A stretch of 64,000 bases of DNA from Panulirus ornatus (taxonomy: Eukaryota; Arthropoda; Malacostraca; Decapoda; Palinuridae), in the NCBI RefSeq assembly GCF_036320965.1, contig NC_092235.1, positions 4,185,262 to 4,249,261 of the forward strand. The letters are read 5' to 3'. The translations under genes and the position numbers were made by a program. This document shows, in pieces, positions 1-9,642 of this stretch (positions are counted from its first letter, which is position 1; every line of letters begins with the position of its first letter). A model generated the notes under the pieces. The model did no database searches and was not told where the DNA came from. It saw nothing but the letters and a program-made list of their open reading frames with translations.

Positions 1-770
1 GTCTGAGTCACTGTTTTTTCACAGAGATTATATTGTCCTGGAGTCTATATGTTTCCTATGATCCGAAAACGACTATTTATTTACACTATCTATATTGTCA
101 GGTGGTTATATTGCCTTTGTGAATATAAGTTGAATGTTTCTATATTTTTCCTTTGACTATATTGTCATATCAGTTATATGATCATGGTAGTTTTATTGTC
201 ATAGTGAATACATTGTCGACGTGACTGTATTACCATAATGGCTAAATTGTCATAGCAAATATATTGACATGGGGCAATATTTTCATGATATCTATAAAGT
301 CTGTAAATTACTCTCAACGCGTTTCTAATGTCCTGGCGATTGATTTATATCATGACTTTATTGTCAAGATGGCTGTATTGTCATGGTGGCTATATTGTTG
401 TTTGCTGTATTTTCAATTTTATGCTTTTGTGAAGATAGCTTTACTGTCATTGTAGCTATAGTGTCATGGAGAATATATATACATAGTGGCAGTATTGTTA
501 TTACGAACATATTGTCATTTTGGCTATCTTCTTATTTTCGTTACAGTACTATCGTGTATATATCGTCACCTTGGCTATATTAGCAATGTGATATTTTTTG
601 TAGGTGCTATATTGTCATTTTTTAATCATGCATATTTTGTCATAAGTGATACATTATCATGATAAATATAATATTCCGGTGACTATATATTGGCCTTGTG
701 ACTATATTGTTATTATGACTATAATCTCACGTTGGATATCTTGCCAAGATAACTATATTGTATTATTTAC
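1..770 (+). repeat. 17-bp-period AT-rich degenerate satellite, block A
   Basis: Variants of the unit TATTGTCATGGTGACTA recur every 17 bp with heavy degeneracy. The same family fills 41040-50340. Short ORFs here are chance openings in the repeat. Confidence 0.85.
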
Positions 771-1324
771 TCGCAAATCTCTAGGTTCTATAACCCAAAA
801 TATTTAGAGTAGATAGGGTAGAAACTGATGGAAGCCATTTCTAACATTCTTGCATAACCTGACCTCTCGCCTTCCCAAAACATAGCCATCCCAGCTTGGA
901 TATTGTACTGCTGTGGTCGTCAACTAATTTGAAAAGGAAGACATTGAATGGAGAAATTACTGAGGTAATCTCCAAAGATGGTTACTGGTCTGAGAAACAA
1001 ATTCAGAGAGCAGATTAAACGACTTAAATCCATTCAGCTTTAGGGAAAAGAAGTTTAAGAGATCCTATACAGGTATATAAAGTTATTGTAATGGCATCCC
1101 TTTAAGCTTGATATTTTTACTTCCTGTAACTAGTTCCAACAATTAAAACAATATTCAGCATTGTGATTTAAGTGACTGACTTTAGGATGCATTTGGATCT
1201 GTCAAAAATTGTATTTAGCAAGTACTTCAACTTTCAACTGACCCATTCTATATTTTTATTCATTTCATCTCAGTTTTATCACCTTTCTGTTACTGTTTAA
1301 TATCAACAGTAGCCCGTCTACGTA

Positions 1325-1520
1325 GTTGAGGCTCTGAAGCAAAGGAAACTTTTTCTAGCCTAGGTTAGGGTAGCATCTAAACCAAACCTAAATGACCTTA
1401 CCTTAGAAATATGTTCAGACAGTACCTTCTGAAAATATTTCTTAAGTTAAAGTCGTGGGGATTAGTTTAGGTGCTAACTAAACCTTGGCTAGAAAAAGTT
1501 TGCTTTAAAGCCACAACTAC
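1325..1520. repeat. Foldback (MITE-like) repeat, copy A
   Basis: Two arms of roughly 90-100 bp are imperfect reverse complements. Each ends near the shared block ACTTTTTCTAGCC or its complement GGCTAGAAAAAGT. The same structure lies at about 40262-40490 within the inverted duplicate. No ORF lies inside. It could be a non-autonomous DNA transposon or a simple foldback; target duplications are not clear. Confidence 0.6.
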
Positions 1521-2436
1521 TTGAAAGGCCTACTTTAAGTGGTGATATTGAAATTCATTTGCTCCACTGTGCTCCTCCGTCCGTTTGTTTTATGTCCATC
1601 TAAAGATGCATACCTTCAATTTTTGATGTAGATTGATTTCCTATCTTAGCTTCATCTACGGAATTCTACATATTCAGTTCAGCACACCATTGTGGTAATG
1701 AAGGGAAAGTCACCACATTTACAAGCCGAGTGGACGTAGCTTATCCCACCTCGTTAGAGAGAAAACTTACCTGTATTTGAATTAATGAACGGGAACAGAG
1801 AAGACAAAATTTTGATACACATTTATTATACAACTATATGATTTATATCATATACATTACCACGTTTCCTGCACTTTCCATCACAAATTTGCTGAGATCA
1901 TAACCTTGTAGTTACCTTACAACCTTAAGGATGGTGGTCTACAACACCTCTAGATTGATGGAGAAAACGAAAAGTTTCGTTTTACTATTAAGACTACAGA
2001 AATGCGGTAATTCCACTTCACTACCACTAACTACTAGTTATTTTACTTGTTGATTTTCACGGCTAAGAATTTCATCCTCTGAGCGAAGCCATACAATAAT
2101 CGTCCTTATCTACTCTGAGCATTGGATAGCCTCCTGATGATCAAGATTGCTGTTTTGGTTGTCCGTTTCCCTTGTTACTGCTGCGCCTCACTGCACACCT
2201 TACATGAGTGCCTTCCACAGTATTAGGGACAGCTGCTGGGCCTCACTGTAGCTACTTCTGGGACGGTTGCCAATCTTCCTCGTATTCCCTCATGACCACA
2301 GCGCCAAACCGACTCCCGCCATCAGGCCGAGACGCACAAACATTTCTGACAAAATTGAGACAACCACTTTCGCGTCAGTTTTGACACCAAGTGAATTTAT
2401 ACGACAATTACGCTCAAGATGCTTGGTTTTTCGTTC

Positions 2437-2484
2437 ATGGATTGAACAGAAGCAACCAGCGATGGTTGCTACTGCCCAATCCAT
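2437..2484 (-). other. Conserved hairpin, copy A
   Basis: A near-perfect 22-bp stem with a 4-nt loop, present three times in the window (also 9364-9411 and 39304-39351). This copy differs from the others by one loop base. Flanking GCTTGGTT and AACCAAGC can extend the pairing across an asymmetric bulge. It may be an RNA hairpin or only a palindromic remnant. Confidence 0.55.
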
Positions 2485-2648
2485 GAAGTCCCCCCCACCA
2501 CGGAAAGGTAACCAAGCTTCGGGGGGGATGGGTGTTTACCCTGACGCCAACAGAGAAACTCAATACAATATTTTTATTATAACTTTCCTTAATCTTGAAA
2601 AATGAATCAGAGGGAACAATAGCCCCAGTCATATGAAGATTGGCTAAA

Positions 2649-2942
2649 CAAATGTATATAGTTGTCAGTCCTTCTAACACTTGTATATTTTCGATCATTA
2701 GAGCATCCATCTATTCATCTCATATAAGTGTTGCTGGGACCGTTGTCTATTAGTGCAGAGATCTTTTCCTCGGTAAAGAAAGTGTAGCCGGACTCCACCC
2801 TCATGAGGTTACTGCACGACAGCAAAGATCACCCTTTGGTAGGCTGTACTATAGGCAGCACAGCTCCGTCAAAGATCTCACTCCATAATTGAACTTATAT
2901 AGTTTCCTTTTTTAACATTTTGTTCTGTCTATAAGGAAATCA
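2649..2942. other. No recognised feature
   Basis: The interval between the inverted-duplicate edge and the end of the RFX-like ORF. I see no coding signal or RNA gene. Confidence 0.5.
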
Positions 2943-3659
2943 TCAGTTCTTCTCCAGTGAAAGCAAAAAATCATCGAGAAATTCATTTGCTTCCTCAATA
3001 TCAGGATCTTGTGGCTCTGTGTGGGGGACGGGGCTGGTGGGCTGTGTGTCTGGCTGTGTCTGGAGAGCGGGGCTGGTGGTCTCTGTGACTGGTTGTGTCT
3101 GGGGACCGGGGCTGGTGGTCTCTGTGACTTGCTGCGTCTGGGAAGCGGGGCTGGTGGTCTCTGTGACTGTCTGTGTCTTGAAAGCGGGGCTGGTGGTCTC
3201 TGTGACTGGCTGTGTCTGGAGATCAGGGGAAGTCTTGGGTATAAATTTCAATATACTGTGAGCGGTATCGTCTCTCAACCGATTCCTCTCGATCTTCTCT
3301 TGCACGGCCTTCATGATACGTTTGGGCGGCTTTCTCCATTTTCTTTGCATTTCAGTTGGTGATCCTGCGCCATCGAGCCACATGATACCAGAATAGTATC
3401 GTTCCTGTTTCCCAACGGGTCCAATCTTGGTGTCACACATGATGCCGAGGGAACCCAAATGGCGGCCGATGTTTACGTTGGAAGCCACGGGCTCGTTATG
3501 TATCTTGCAGTAACTTTCATACCGTTGCTGCAGCTCTTTCCTGCTGATAAGGTACCGCTTCATAGTAATAGTCTTTCCCTTCATTTGAACGAAGGTATTC
3601 ATGAAACTAACAAAGGAAGCCTTTCCTTTGTAATCCCGTTTGTAGTAACAGAAAGCCAT
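2943..3659 (-). CDS. Single-exon ORF: RFX-like winged helix plus 13-aa repeat tail
   Basis: A 238-aa ORF with an ATG start and no intron needed. Residues about 36-94 have the layout of an RFX-type winged-helix DNA-binding domain: a helix with YESYC, then NIGRHLGSLGI, then a basic turn and the aromatic block RYYSGIMW. The related C-terminal domain of D5-like primase-helicases has a similar layout. Residues 103-138 are basic. Residues about 143-205 hold roughly five copies of a 13-aa repeat centred on QTQPVTETTSP, and the tail is acidic (EEANEFLDDF). The role is unknown; sequence-specific DNA binding is inference from the fold resemblance. Upstream lie a TATA-like sequence and a dyad shared with the RRM ORF at 37887. 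It could be a diverged gene of an integrated virus or mobile element, or a host gene. Confidence 0.55.
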   Translation of the reverse strand: MAFCYYKRDYKGKASFVSFMNTFVQMKGKTITMKRYLISRKELQQRYESYCKIHNEPVASNVNIGRHLGSLGIMCDTKIGPVGKQERYYSGIMWLDGAGSPTEMQRKWRKPPKRIMKAVQEKIERNRLRDDTAHSILKFIPKTSPDLQTQPVTETTSPAFKTQTVTETTSPASQTQQVTETTSPGPQTQPVTETTSPALQTQPDTQPTSPVPHTEPQDPDIEEANEFLDDFLLSLEKN

Positions 3660-3817
3660 TGAAGACGTGGATTGGGTCAGGCGAAGTTACACAGACTAAC
3701 AAGATAGTCCTATAATCAATGATCCTGTATCAGCACTGAACTCGAAATACGTCAGAACGACAATTTCAACCCAGGGCTGGAGGGCCAGTTGATGATATTC
3801 TCACGTCTTGCTCAACC

Positions 3818-3845
3818 AAGTAACCTCGGTTAGACCTTGTTTATA
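3818..3845 (-). promoter_or_regulatory. Putative promoter: TATA-like box and TAACCGAGGTTA dyad
   Basis: On the minus strand TATAAAC (3845-3839) is followed by TAACCGAGGTTA (3832-3821), an inverted repeat TAACC/GGTTA with a 2-bp spacer, about 160 bp before the ATG at 3659. The dyad and the adjoining ACAAGG and CTT also occur upstream of the RRM ORF. A role in transcription is inferred from position only. Confidence 0.35.
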
Positions 3846-3913
3846 TTTAAATATAGTAAAGCTAATATAGTGAAGCTTGATGATTCTATTTATATGTAAG
3901 TTGCAATGTAGTT

Positions 3914-4143
<230 letters not shown>

Positions 4144-4199
4144 CAATAATGGATGGAACTTGGCTCCTAAGGTGATTTTGTTTTTGGAGTGGGACCTCC

Positions 4200-4690
4200 A
4201 GCCATTCTGTCCACCTTTTCCCTTTCTAGACATGTGGTGGTGCATTGGGAAGTGTGGCAACCTTCGTCTTCATCTTTTTGGGTGCAGGCTTGCAAACCTC
4301 GTGGAGTAGTTGTGGGGTTTGCTTCTTTGCTGCACCCGACATAGCCATCTGGGTGTAGCTATCTACCCGGGCTGGTGGGTCAGCCAGCATAGCTACACGC
4401 TCACTCGGTACCTGGGCTGGTGGACGAGCAGCCTTCCTTTGTTCCATGGCTACAGTCTGCCTAACGACCTAGGGTTGTGGAGCAGCCATCCTTACTACCA
4501 CCCAGGTTGGTTGGGCAGCCTTCTTTCGTTTCTTTGCTACACCCTTCTGGTTGGGCTGGTTGGGCAACCTTCTTTTTCCTCTTCTTCGATACAACCTGCC
4601 AACCGAATTCGTCTGCTGGTGGGTCCGTTTCTTTCATGGATACAACCTCTGTAGCCACTTGGGCTGGCCGGTCAACCTTCGGTTGTAGGT
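4200..4690 (-). pseudogene. Broken Lys/Pro-rich ORF fragment, possible retroelement ORF1
   Basis: Two minus-strand ORF pieces in different frames (4461-4658 and 4226-4447) share a Pro/Ala/Lys-rich composition with repeated AQPAQPEG- and PPAQV-like phrases and a GWQVVSKKRKKK stretch of the sort seen in LINE ORF1 or gag proteins. The repeated GGTTGGGC core suggests a degenerate internal repeat. It runs into the T-run and TA tract, like a LINE 3' end. No catalytic motif is visible; this is a weak assignment. Confidence 0.25.
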
Positions 4691-4699
4691 AAAAGTATA

Positions 4700-5530
4700 T
4701 ATATAGAATAATGTGGTTATCATCAGCAGCCAGAGGCCATTCCTCCCTCCTTGCCTGCAGAGTTCTTGATTTTCTGGAAAGTTCTACGAGATCCTGGTAA
4801 GATAAATACCATTGAGAGGACGTTGCTAGGGGACAGTCAGGTTCAGTTTAGAGTTGGTTGTGGGATGGTTCTTTTACTGTGTCGTATCAGACAGATGGGT
4901 ATTTCTTTTCACAATTTTCGTTAATGTTTCTGTTTTCTAGAAGCATAATCTAGAACACTATTTTCCATATGTGTATCATTTCTCTTGTTATAGTTTCATT
5001 ATAATCATTAGTTTTGTTATTGTTGACTTTCAGATATTTGATGTTATGTTTGTGATTCCCGTGGAAGCGTCTGACATCTTGCTAGAAGACTCTCTGGTCA
5101 CAATATTTCTGCACTGGGGAGTTGATCGCATTCTTTTATTGCAGGTTTTGTTATTATCTTGCTTTACATTAAGGTCTACTGGAGGTTTTCCCAATGCTGG
5201 TTGAACATATGTCCAGCAACAGGAGATAGCGTAAGATACAGTATTGATGAAACTTATCTATCTATATACCGATCTAAATATCGCTCTATCAATCTATCAA
5301 TCTAACTATGTATGTATGTATCTATCTATCTATCTATCTATCTTTATCTGAAAGTCAACAATAATAGAATCATTGATATATGAAGTATAACATTGTCCTC
5401 TCAATGGCAATTATCTCACCAGAATCTTCTAGAACCTTCCAGAAAACTATGAACTCTGCAGGCAAGGAGGGAGGAATGGTCTCTGGCTATTGATAAAACC
5501 ATATTATTCCATATATATGTTTATATATAC
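4700..5530. repeat. Foldback repeat 1 (no tRNA)
   Basis: A block beginning CCAGAGGCCATTCCTCCCTC at about 4727 recurs inverted at about 5392-5495, and both arms carry the phrase TTGTTGACTTTCAG or its complement. A (TATC)n run lies at about 5320-5345. The same arm family builds foldback 2 at 5570-6560. Confidence 0.6.
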
Positions 5531-5613
5531 ATATTTATGTATATATATGAATGTATATATAACGTACAGAATAATGCGGCCATCATCAGTATCGAAGAAA
5601 ACTGAAAAGATGA

Positions 5614-5684
5614 GGTCCCACCGAGATTCGAACTCGGATTGCTGGATCCAGAGTCCAGAGTGCTAACCCTTACACCATGGGACC
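5614..5684 (-). tRNA. tRNA-Gln (anticodon CTG)
   Basis: A 71-nt cloverleaf. The acceptor GGTCCCA pairs with TGGGACC, the anticodon arm CTGGA/TCCAG encloses loop CTCTGGA (anticodon CTG), and the T arm CCGAG/CTCGG closes TTCGAAT. All stems pair. A short T run follows on the minus strand. It sits inside foldback repeat 2, so it may be a dispersed copy, but no base disables it. Confidence 0.85.
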
Positions 5685-6208
5685 TGATAAGAAAAGATGT
5701 GATTTCATCTAAATGTTTTACATATAATCAACCAGAGGCCATTCCTCCCTCCCTGCCTGCAGGGTTCAAGGTTTTCTAGAAGGTTCTCGAAGATTCTGGT
5801 AAGATCATTACCTTTGAGAGGTCGTCGTTAGATGACAGTCAGGTTCACTCTATGGTTGGTGTTTGTAGTTGGTTGTCCGAGGATGTTGTTATACTTGATC
5901 AATTTTGTAATTGTTGACTTTCAGGTAGGAAGTACTCATTTACGATGCATCCTTGTACTCACAACAACCTTATGAGTCACTTCAAGATTTATCTGCACTA
6001 CAACTTTATCTTCACTACATCATTAAGGTTGAAGTCAATGGTCACATTCACTACAATCTCAACACGACTGGTCTTATACCTAACCCATATTATCACTACA
6101 TCCATGTACATGTATTTCTTGCAGAATAACGCAGATATCAATGATTTCTGTGAAAGTTGACATATACAGCATTACGTATCTATCGATCTATCTAATACCT
6201 GTTTTTAC

Positions 6209-6242
<34 letters not shown>

Positions 6243-6426
6243 AAATCAGAAAGTCAACAATAATATCATTAATGATACGTATAACTACGTCCTCTCAATG
6301 GCAGTTCCTACCCAGAATCTTCGAGAACCTTCTAGAAAACCTTGAACCCTGCAGGTAGGGAGGGAGGAATGGCCTCTGGTTGATTATATGTAAAACATTT
6401 AGATGAAATCACATCTTTTCTCATCA

Positions 6427-6497
6427 GGTCCCATGGTGTAAGGGTTAGCACTCCGGACTTTGGATCCAGCAATCCGAGTTCGAATCTCGTTGGCACC
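6427..6497 (+). tRNA. tRNA-Gln-like (anticodon TTG), probably decayed
   Basis: An inverted partner of the tRNA at 5614-5684. The anticodon loop CTTTGGA gives TTG, but there are mismatches in the acceptor (TGGCACC against GGTCCCA), the anticodon stem (CCGGA against TCCAG) and the T stem (CCGAG against CTCGT). Three broken stems point to a pseudogene. A TTTT run follows. Confidence 0.6.
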
Positions 6498-6560
6498 TCA
6501 CCTTTTCAGTTTTCTTAGAAACTGATGATAGAACTGAGCCATAGATTTTACCTTCGATGG

Positions 6561-7740
6561 ACATATATTTCTTACGGCCCACCATTTCATTTAAGTATGA
6601 AGATCTCACGGCAGAGAGAAAACATGAGATATTCAAAATCAAAAGCCGCAATTGCCCTCATGGTAATGGTCGACATGTTTGCAGACAGATGACACAGACA
6701 TATGAGAAGTTAGACAAATATGGACGTTCCTGGTTGCTGTATAGCCTAGGTTTATTATCACTTGTTATGAAGGAGAAATGTTGCACATTATTCCACACCT
6801 TTTATTTAGGCTAGGTTAGGCTAGGATGACTAGGGTCCATAACGTAACAGAGCTGGGAAATGCATCATATCGGATCTGTATTTGTGCAAAATGGCGCAAG
6901 TTTGTGGAAGAGATTTACGCAATGCCGGAGAGAATCCACCTCCACCAGAAATAATGTCTCAGACCAAACAATATCTGCTGTTGGACGAGCAGGGGACATT
7001 AGACCAATATATTCCTGTAGTTTACTGCTCTTCCCAAACACGCAGCAAGACATTCGTAAAAGCGTTAAACTGAACTTTTCCATCGGTTTTCATATCTTTA
7101 ATTACTTACACCAGTTCCAACAGATGGAAAAAATCATTTGAAAAATCAGAAATTATTTGCCTATAAAAAGCATTTTGATCGATCGTACCAAATATTCAAT
7201 TATTTCTGTACCCGACAAAATATTCAGTCACTCCTATATCCGACATTTTTCCTGCTGGCTGGTGCCGTTAAAGTCATATGGTAATTTACCGCAATTAGAT
7301 TATAGATATATTCATCTATATGGAATGGCTCAGCGTGAAGAACCATATATATATTCACTAAATCCTCCTCTTCACTACACTCCCATCTTCACTACATAGT
7401 TCTAACACAACATCTTGACTACACCATTGTATGACCACATTATCATATCATTGTGTTCTTATCTTCACCACAGCCTCGACAAAATTGATGTTTTCTTTAC
7501 ACATCATGGTAGATGGCCATCTTTATGATGACAGAGAACACACATAACATATTAAACCACTTATCTTTAGTCACTTTAATTTCTGCTGATAAAAACGAAT
7601 TATAATGACAATCCTTGAGTTCTATGATGGGACATTGTACGGGTGAAGGAACTGTTGTGTGGCACATGTATTAAACTATTGAGAAATAAACTTAACTGTA
7701 TTAAAGTATTGACTTCACTATATTAGACTTCTCTATATTA
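6561..7740. other. No recognised gene
   Basis: Unique-looking sequence with short overlapping ORFs on both strands, none with a domain I recognise. A GGCTAGGTTAGGCTAGG-like patch lies near 6809. I can assign nothing with support. Confidence 0.5.
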
Positions 7741-7771
7741 AGCTATGCTAGGATATGATCAGTTCCCAGGT

Positions 7772-7807
7772 TATATAAGGCGGGAGCCGGGACCGAGAGC
7801 ATCATTT
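7772..7807 (+). promoter_or_regulatory. TATA box and initiator
   Basis: TATATAA at 7772-7778 lies 30-32 bp upstream of TCATTT (7802-7807), which fits the arthropod initiator TCAKTY with +1 at A7804. A G/C-rich stretch lies between them. This is the best core promoter in the window and drives toward the ATG at 7890. No DPE match at +28. Confidence 0.6.
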
Positions 7808-7889
7808 GAGCTGTGACCTCTGTCGAGTGAACATCTCTGCTCCGCCTTGCAAGCTCCCTCAACCTTTCCTCGAACACTTCAATATAATA

Positions 7890-8195
7890 ATGTTCACCAA
7901 GGAAGTAGGACGATCCTCCTTTGTCCAGGAGATGGAATTTGAATATGTCCATGTATTTGACATGGGCTATGGCTGTGTGGACATGGAAGTGGAATACCCA
8001 GACGTGGAAGTGATGGATGGAGTGGAATTTGGCTGTGTGGATATGGAGGTGGAACACCCAGACGTTGAAGAGATGGATGGAGTGGAATTGGTGGAATACC
8101 CGGACGTGGAAGTCATGGATGGAGTGGAATTTGGCTGTATGGATATGGAGGTGGAATACCCAGAAGTGGAATTGGAGGAAATGGAATATGGGTGA
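7890..8195 (+). CDS. Small acidic repeat protein, unknown function
   Basis: A 101-aa ORF starting at ATG 7890, about 86 nt after the predicted start of transcription. After about 25 residues it is built from Asp/Glu/Val-rich repeats: MDGVEFGC, VDMEVEYPDVE and close variants occur three to four times, ending in LEEMEYG. There is no signal peptide, membrane segment or known domain. The 3' part of an RRM gene begins 155 bp downstream, in the same orientation but cut off from its own start. This may be a fast-evolving gene whose tail was lost, or a paralogue with a different 5' part. Function not recognised. Confidence 0.45.
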   Translation: MFTKEVGRSSFVQEMEFEYVHVFDMGYGCVDMEVEYPDVEVMDGVEFGCVDMEVEHPDVEEMDGVELVEYPDVEVMDGVEFGCMDMEVEYPEVELEEMEYG

Positions 8196-8350
8196 AGCTG
8201 GTATGAACGCCATATGGATTTGGTGAAGGTTGACCTCGTAATGTGTTGACGTAAAATAGGTCAACCACTGTGACCATGTGGCGGGGAGGGCCACATCCAC
8301 CAACCACGAAGCGAGCCCCACCACGGAGAAGTATCCTTGCTGCATCCATG

Positions 8351-8809
8351 TACGAGAACCACCGCGGGATTGCCGTCATCCAGTAACCCTGCTATGCCTC
8401 CTACAAGAAGGCACTTCTTGCCGACGTGACACCACTTTCCGTCAACGGTCGCTGTGCAAAAGTGAAACCTCACCGTCCCACTGATGCTGGCCAAGTGACC
8501 TCGCCCACTCAAGTGGCACTGCAGCCCACACGCCCTACCAGACCCACCATCCATGAGGAAATGCAGCCCACCCCACTTGTCAGGCCCACCTTCAGGGAGA
8601 AATGGCAGGTCTCAAGACCTGTTAGGCCCACTATTCAAGACCGACTTGGTCCCCCAACACATGTCAGGCCCAGCGTTCTAGACCGACTGGGACCAATAAC
8701 ACATGACATGTCCTACGTTACAGACCGACTGCACTCCGCACCACGTACGGGCGTTAAAAGGCGTGTCGAGATGACACACGCTCCCCGTGCCAAAAGATTC
8801 AGTTGGTGA
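8351..8809 (+). pseudogene. Truncated RRM-protein gene copy
   Basis: It matches the ORF at 37887-38738 from within the RRM (YENHRGIAVIQ) to the C-terminal basic end (RAKRFSW). It lacks the first 117 or so residues. A TAA replaces the TAC codon right after the RNP1-like VIQ (near 8384), and one unit of the C-terminal repeat present in the full copy is absent. Past the stop the frame stays open to the normal end, so the decay is recent. Confidence 0.8.
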
Positions 8810-9363
8810 GGAACCTGAGTTCTTTCTTCCTGTTGGTGCTGCAGGAGAACACGGCCCAAGAGTGGACACTGGTGGTGTGTTTGTGTTTGTGTTTGGGTTA
8901 TCACTGAGGAACCAACACCAAGACAACTTTAGTTTCGCCCAGCCAAGGATTACGTTAATCTGGCGGAAGTCTGGCTTTCTCCCAGTAGTGGATGACACAT
9001 AATATCTACGTAGGGACGTTGAAAAACAAAGAAAGAACAAAAATGGGAACATTATCCCGCCCCCCAAAAATACATAAATTCACGGGGATAATTTCCTTCG
9101 TCTTCAAAGAAAAAATGAAACTCTTCCGACGCTACCGTGCCTTCCATAAAGCAACCCTCAAAGAAATCACTTTCTACACAATGCGCAAGGATTCGGTTAG
9201 CCAATTTTCATATGGCTGGGGCTATTGTTCCCTCTGATTGATTCATTTTTCAAGATTAAGGAAAGTTGTAATGAAAATACTATATTGAGTTTCGCTGTTG
9301 GCGTCAGGGTAAACACCCATCCCCCCCGAAGCTTGGTTACCTTTCCGTGGTGGGGGGGACTTC

Positions 9364-9411
9364 ATGGATTGGGCAGTAGCAACCATCGTTGGTTGCTTCT
9401 GTTCAATCCAT
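9364..9411 (+). other. Conserved hairpin, copy B
   Basis: The stem is identical to 39304-39351, with loop TCGT. It lies about 0.55 kb after the end of the truncated RRM copy. Both this strand and the opposite one stay open across it, so a tiny ORF is an alternative reading. Confidence 0.55.
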
Positions 9412-9642
9412 GAACGAAAAACCAAGCATCTTGAACGTAATTGTCGTATAAATTCACTTGGTGTCATAACTGACGCGAAAGTGGTTGTCTCAATTTTGTC
9501 AGAAATGTTTGTGCGTCTCGGCCTGATGGCGGGAGTCGGTTTGGCGCTGTGGTCATGAGGGAATACGAGGAAGATTGGCAACCGTCCCAGAAGTAGCTAC
9601 AGTGAGGCCCAGCAGCTGTCCCTAATACTGTGGAAGGCACTC

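Larger units (their letters stand above)
1..2648 (-). repeat. Inverted segmental copy of 39137-41796
   Basis: Read on the minus strand, this block matches 39137-41796 almost throughout: position 1 pairs with about 41796 and 2648 with about 39137. By eye the match is well above 90 percent with small indels. It contains, in order, a piece of 17-bp AT-rich satellite, a foldback repeat, about 0.9 kb without recognisable genes, and a hairpin-bearing segment that also lies downstream of the RRM ORF. The copy may continue left of the window. Confidence 0.9.
5570..6560. repeat. Foldback repeat 2 carrying tRNA-Gln sequences in both arms
   Basis: The left arm (about 5570-5925) and right arm (about 6243-6560) are inverted copies. 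Each contains a tRNA-Gln sequence, a GATTTCATCTAAATG-type spacer and the CCAGAGGCCATTCC block. The right arm opens with a (TATC)n run. The inner loop (about 5930-6240) has no recognisable gene. Confidence 0.75.
8351..9642 (+). repeat. Direct partial copy of 38238-39582
   Basis: Identity starts abruptly at TACGAGAACCACCGCGGGAT (8351 matching 38238) and stops at GGAAGGCACTCA (9642 matching 39582). It carries the 3' two-thirds of the RRM ORF, its downstream region and the conserved hairpin. By eye only scattered differences separate the copies. Confidence 0.9.

Noticed and set aside
2267..2605. 112-aa ORF open in all three copies of the duplicated block (also 9243-9581 and 39183-39521)
   Set aside because: It starts at TTG with no ATG near its start, has no known domain, and the hairpin explains part of its sequence; openness in recent copies is weak evidence.
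3009..3362. Plus-strand Gly/Cys/Leu-rich ORFs over the TETTSP repeats
   Set aside because: Shadow frames of the 39-bp repeat in the RFX-like ORF.
7743..8345. 200-aa His/Phe-rich minus ORF
   Set aside because: Antisense shadow of the acidic repeat ORF, which has its own promoter.
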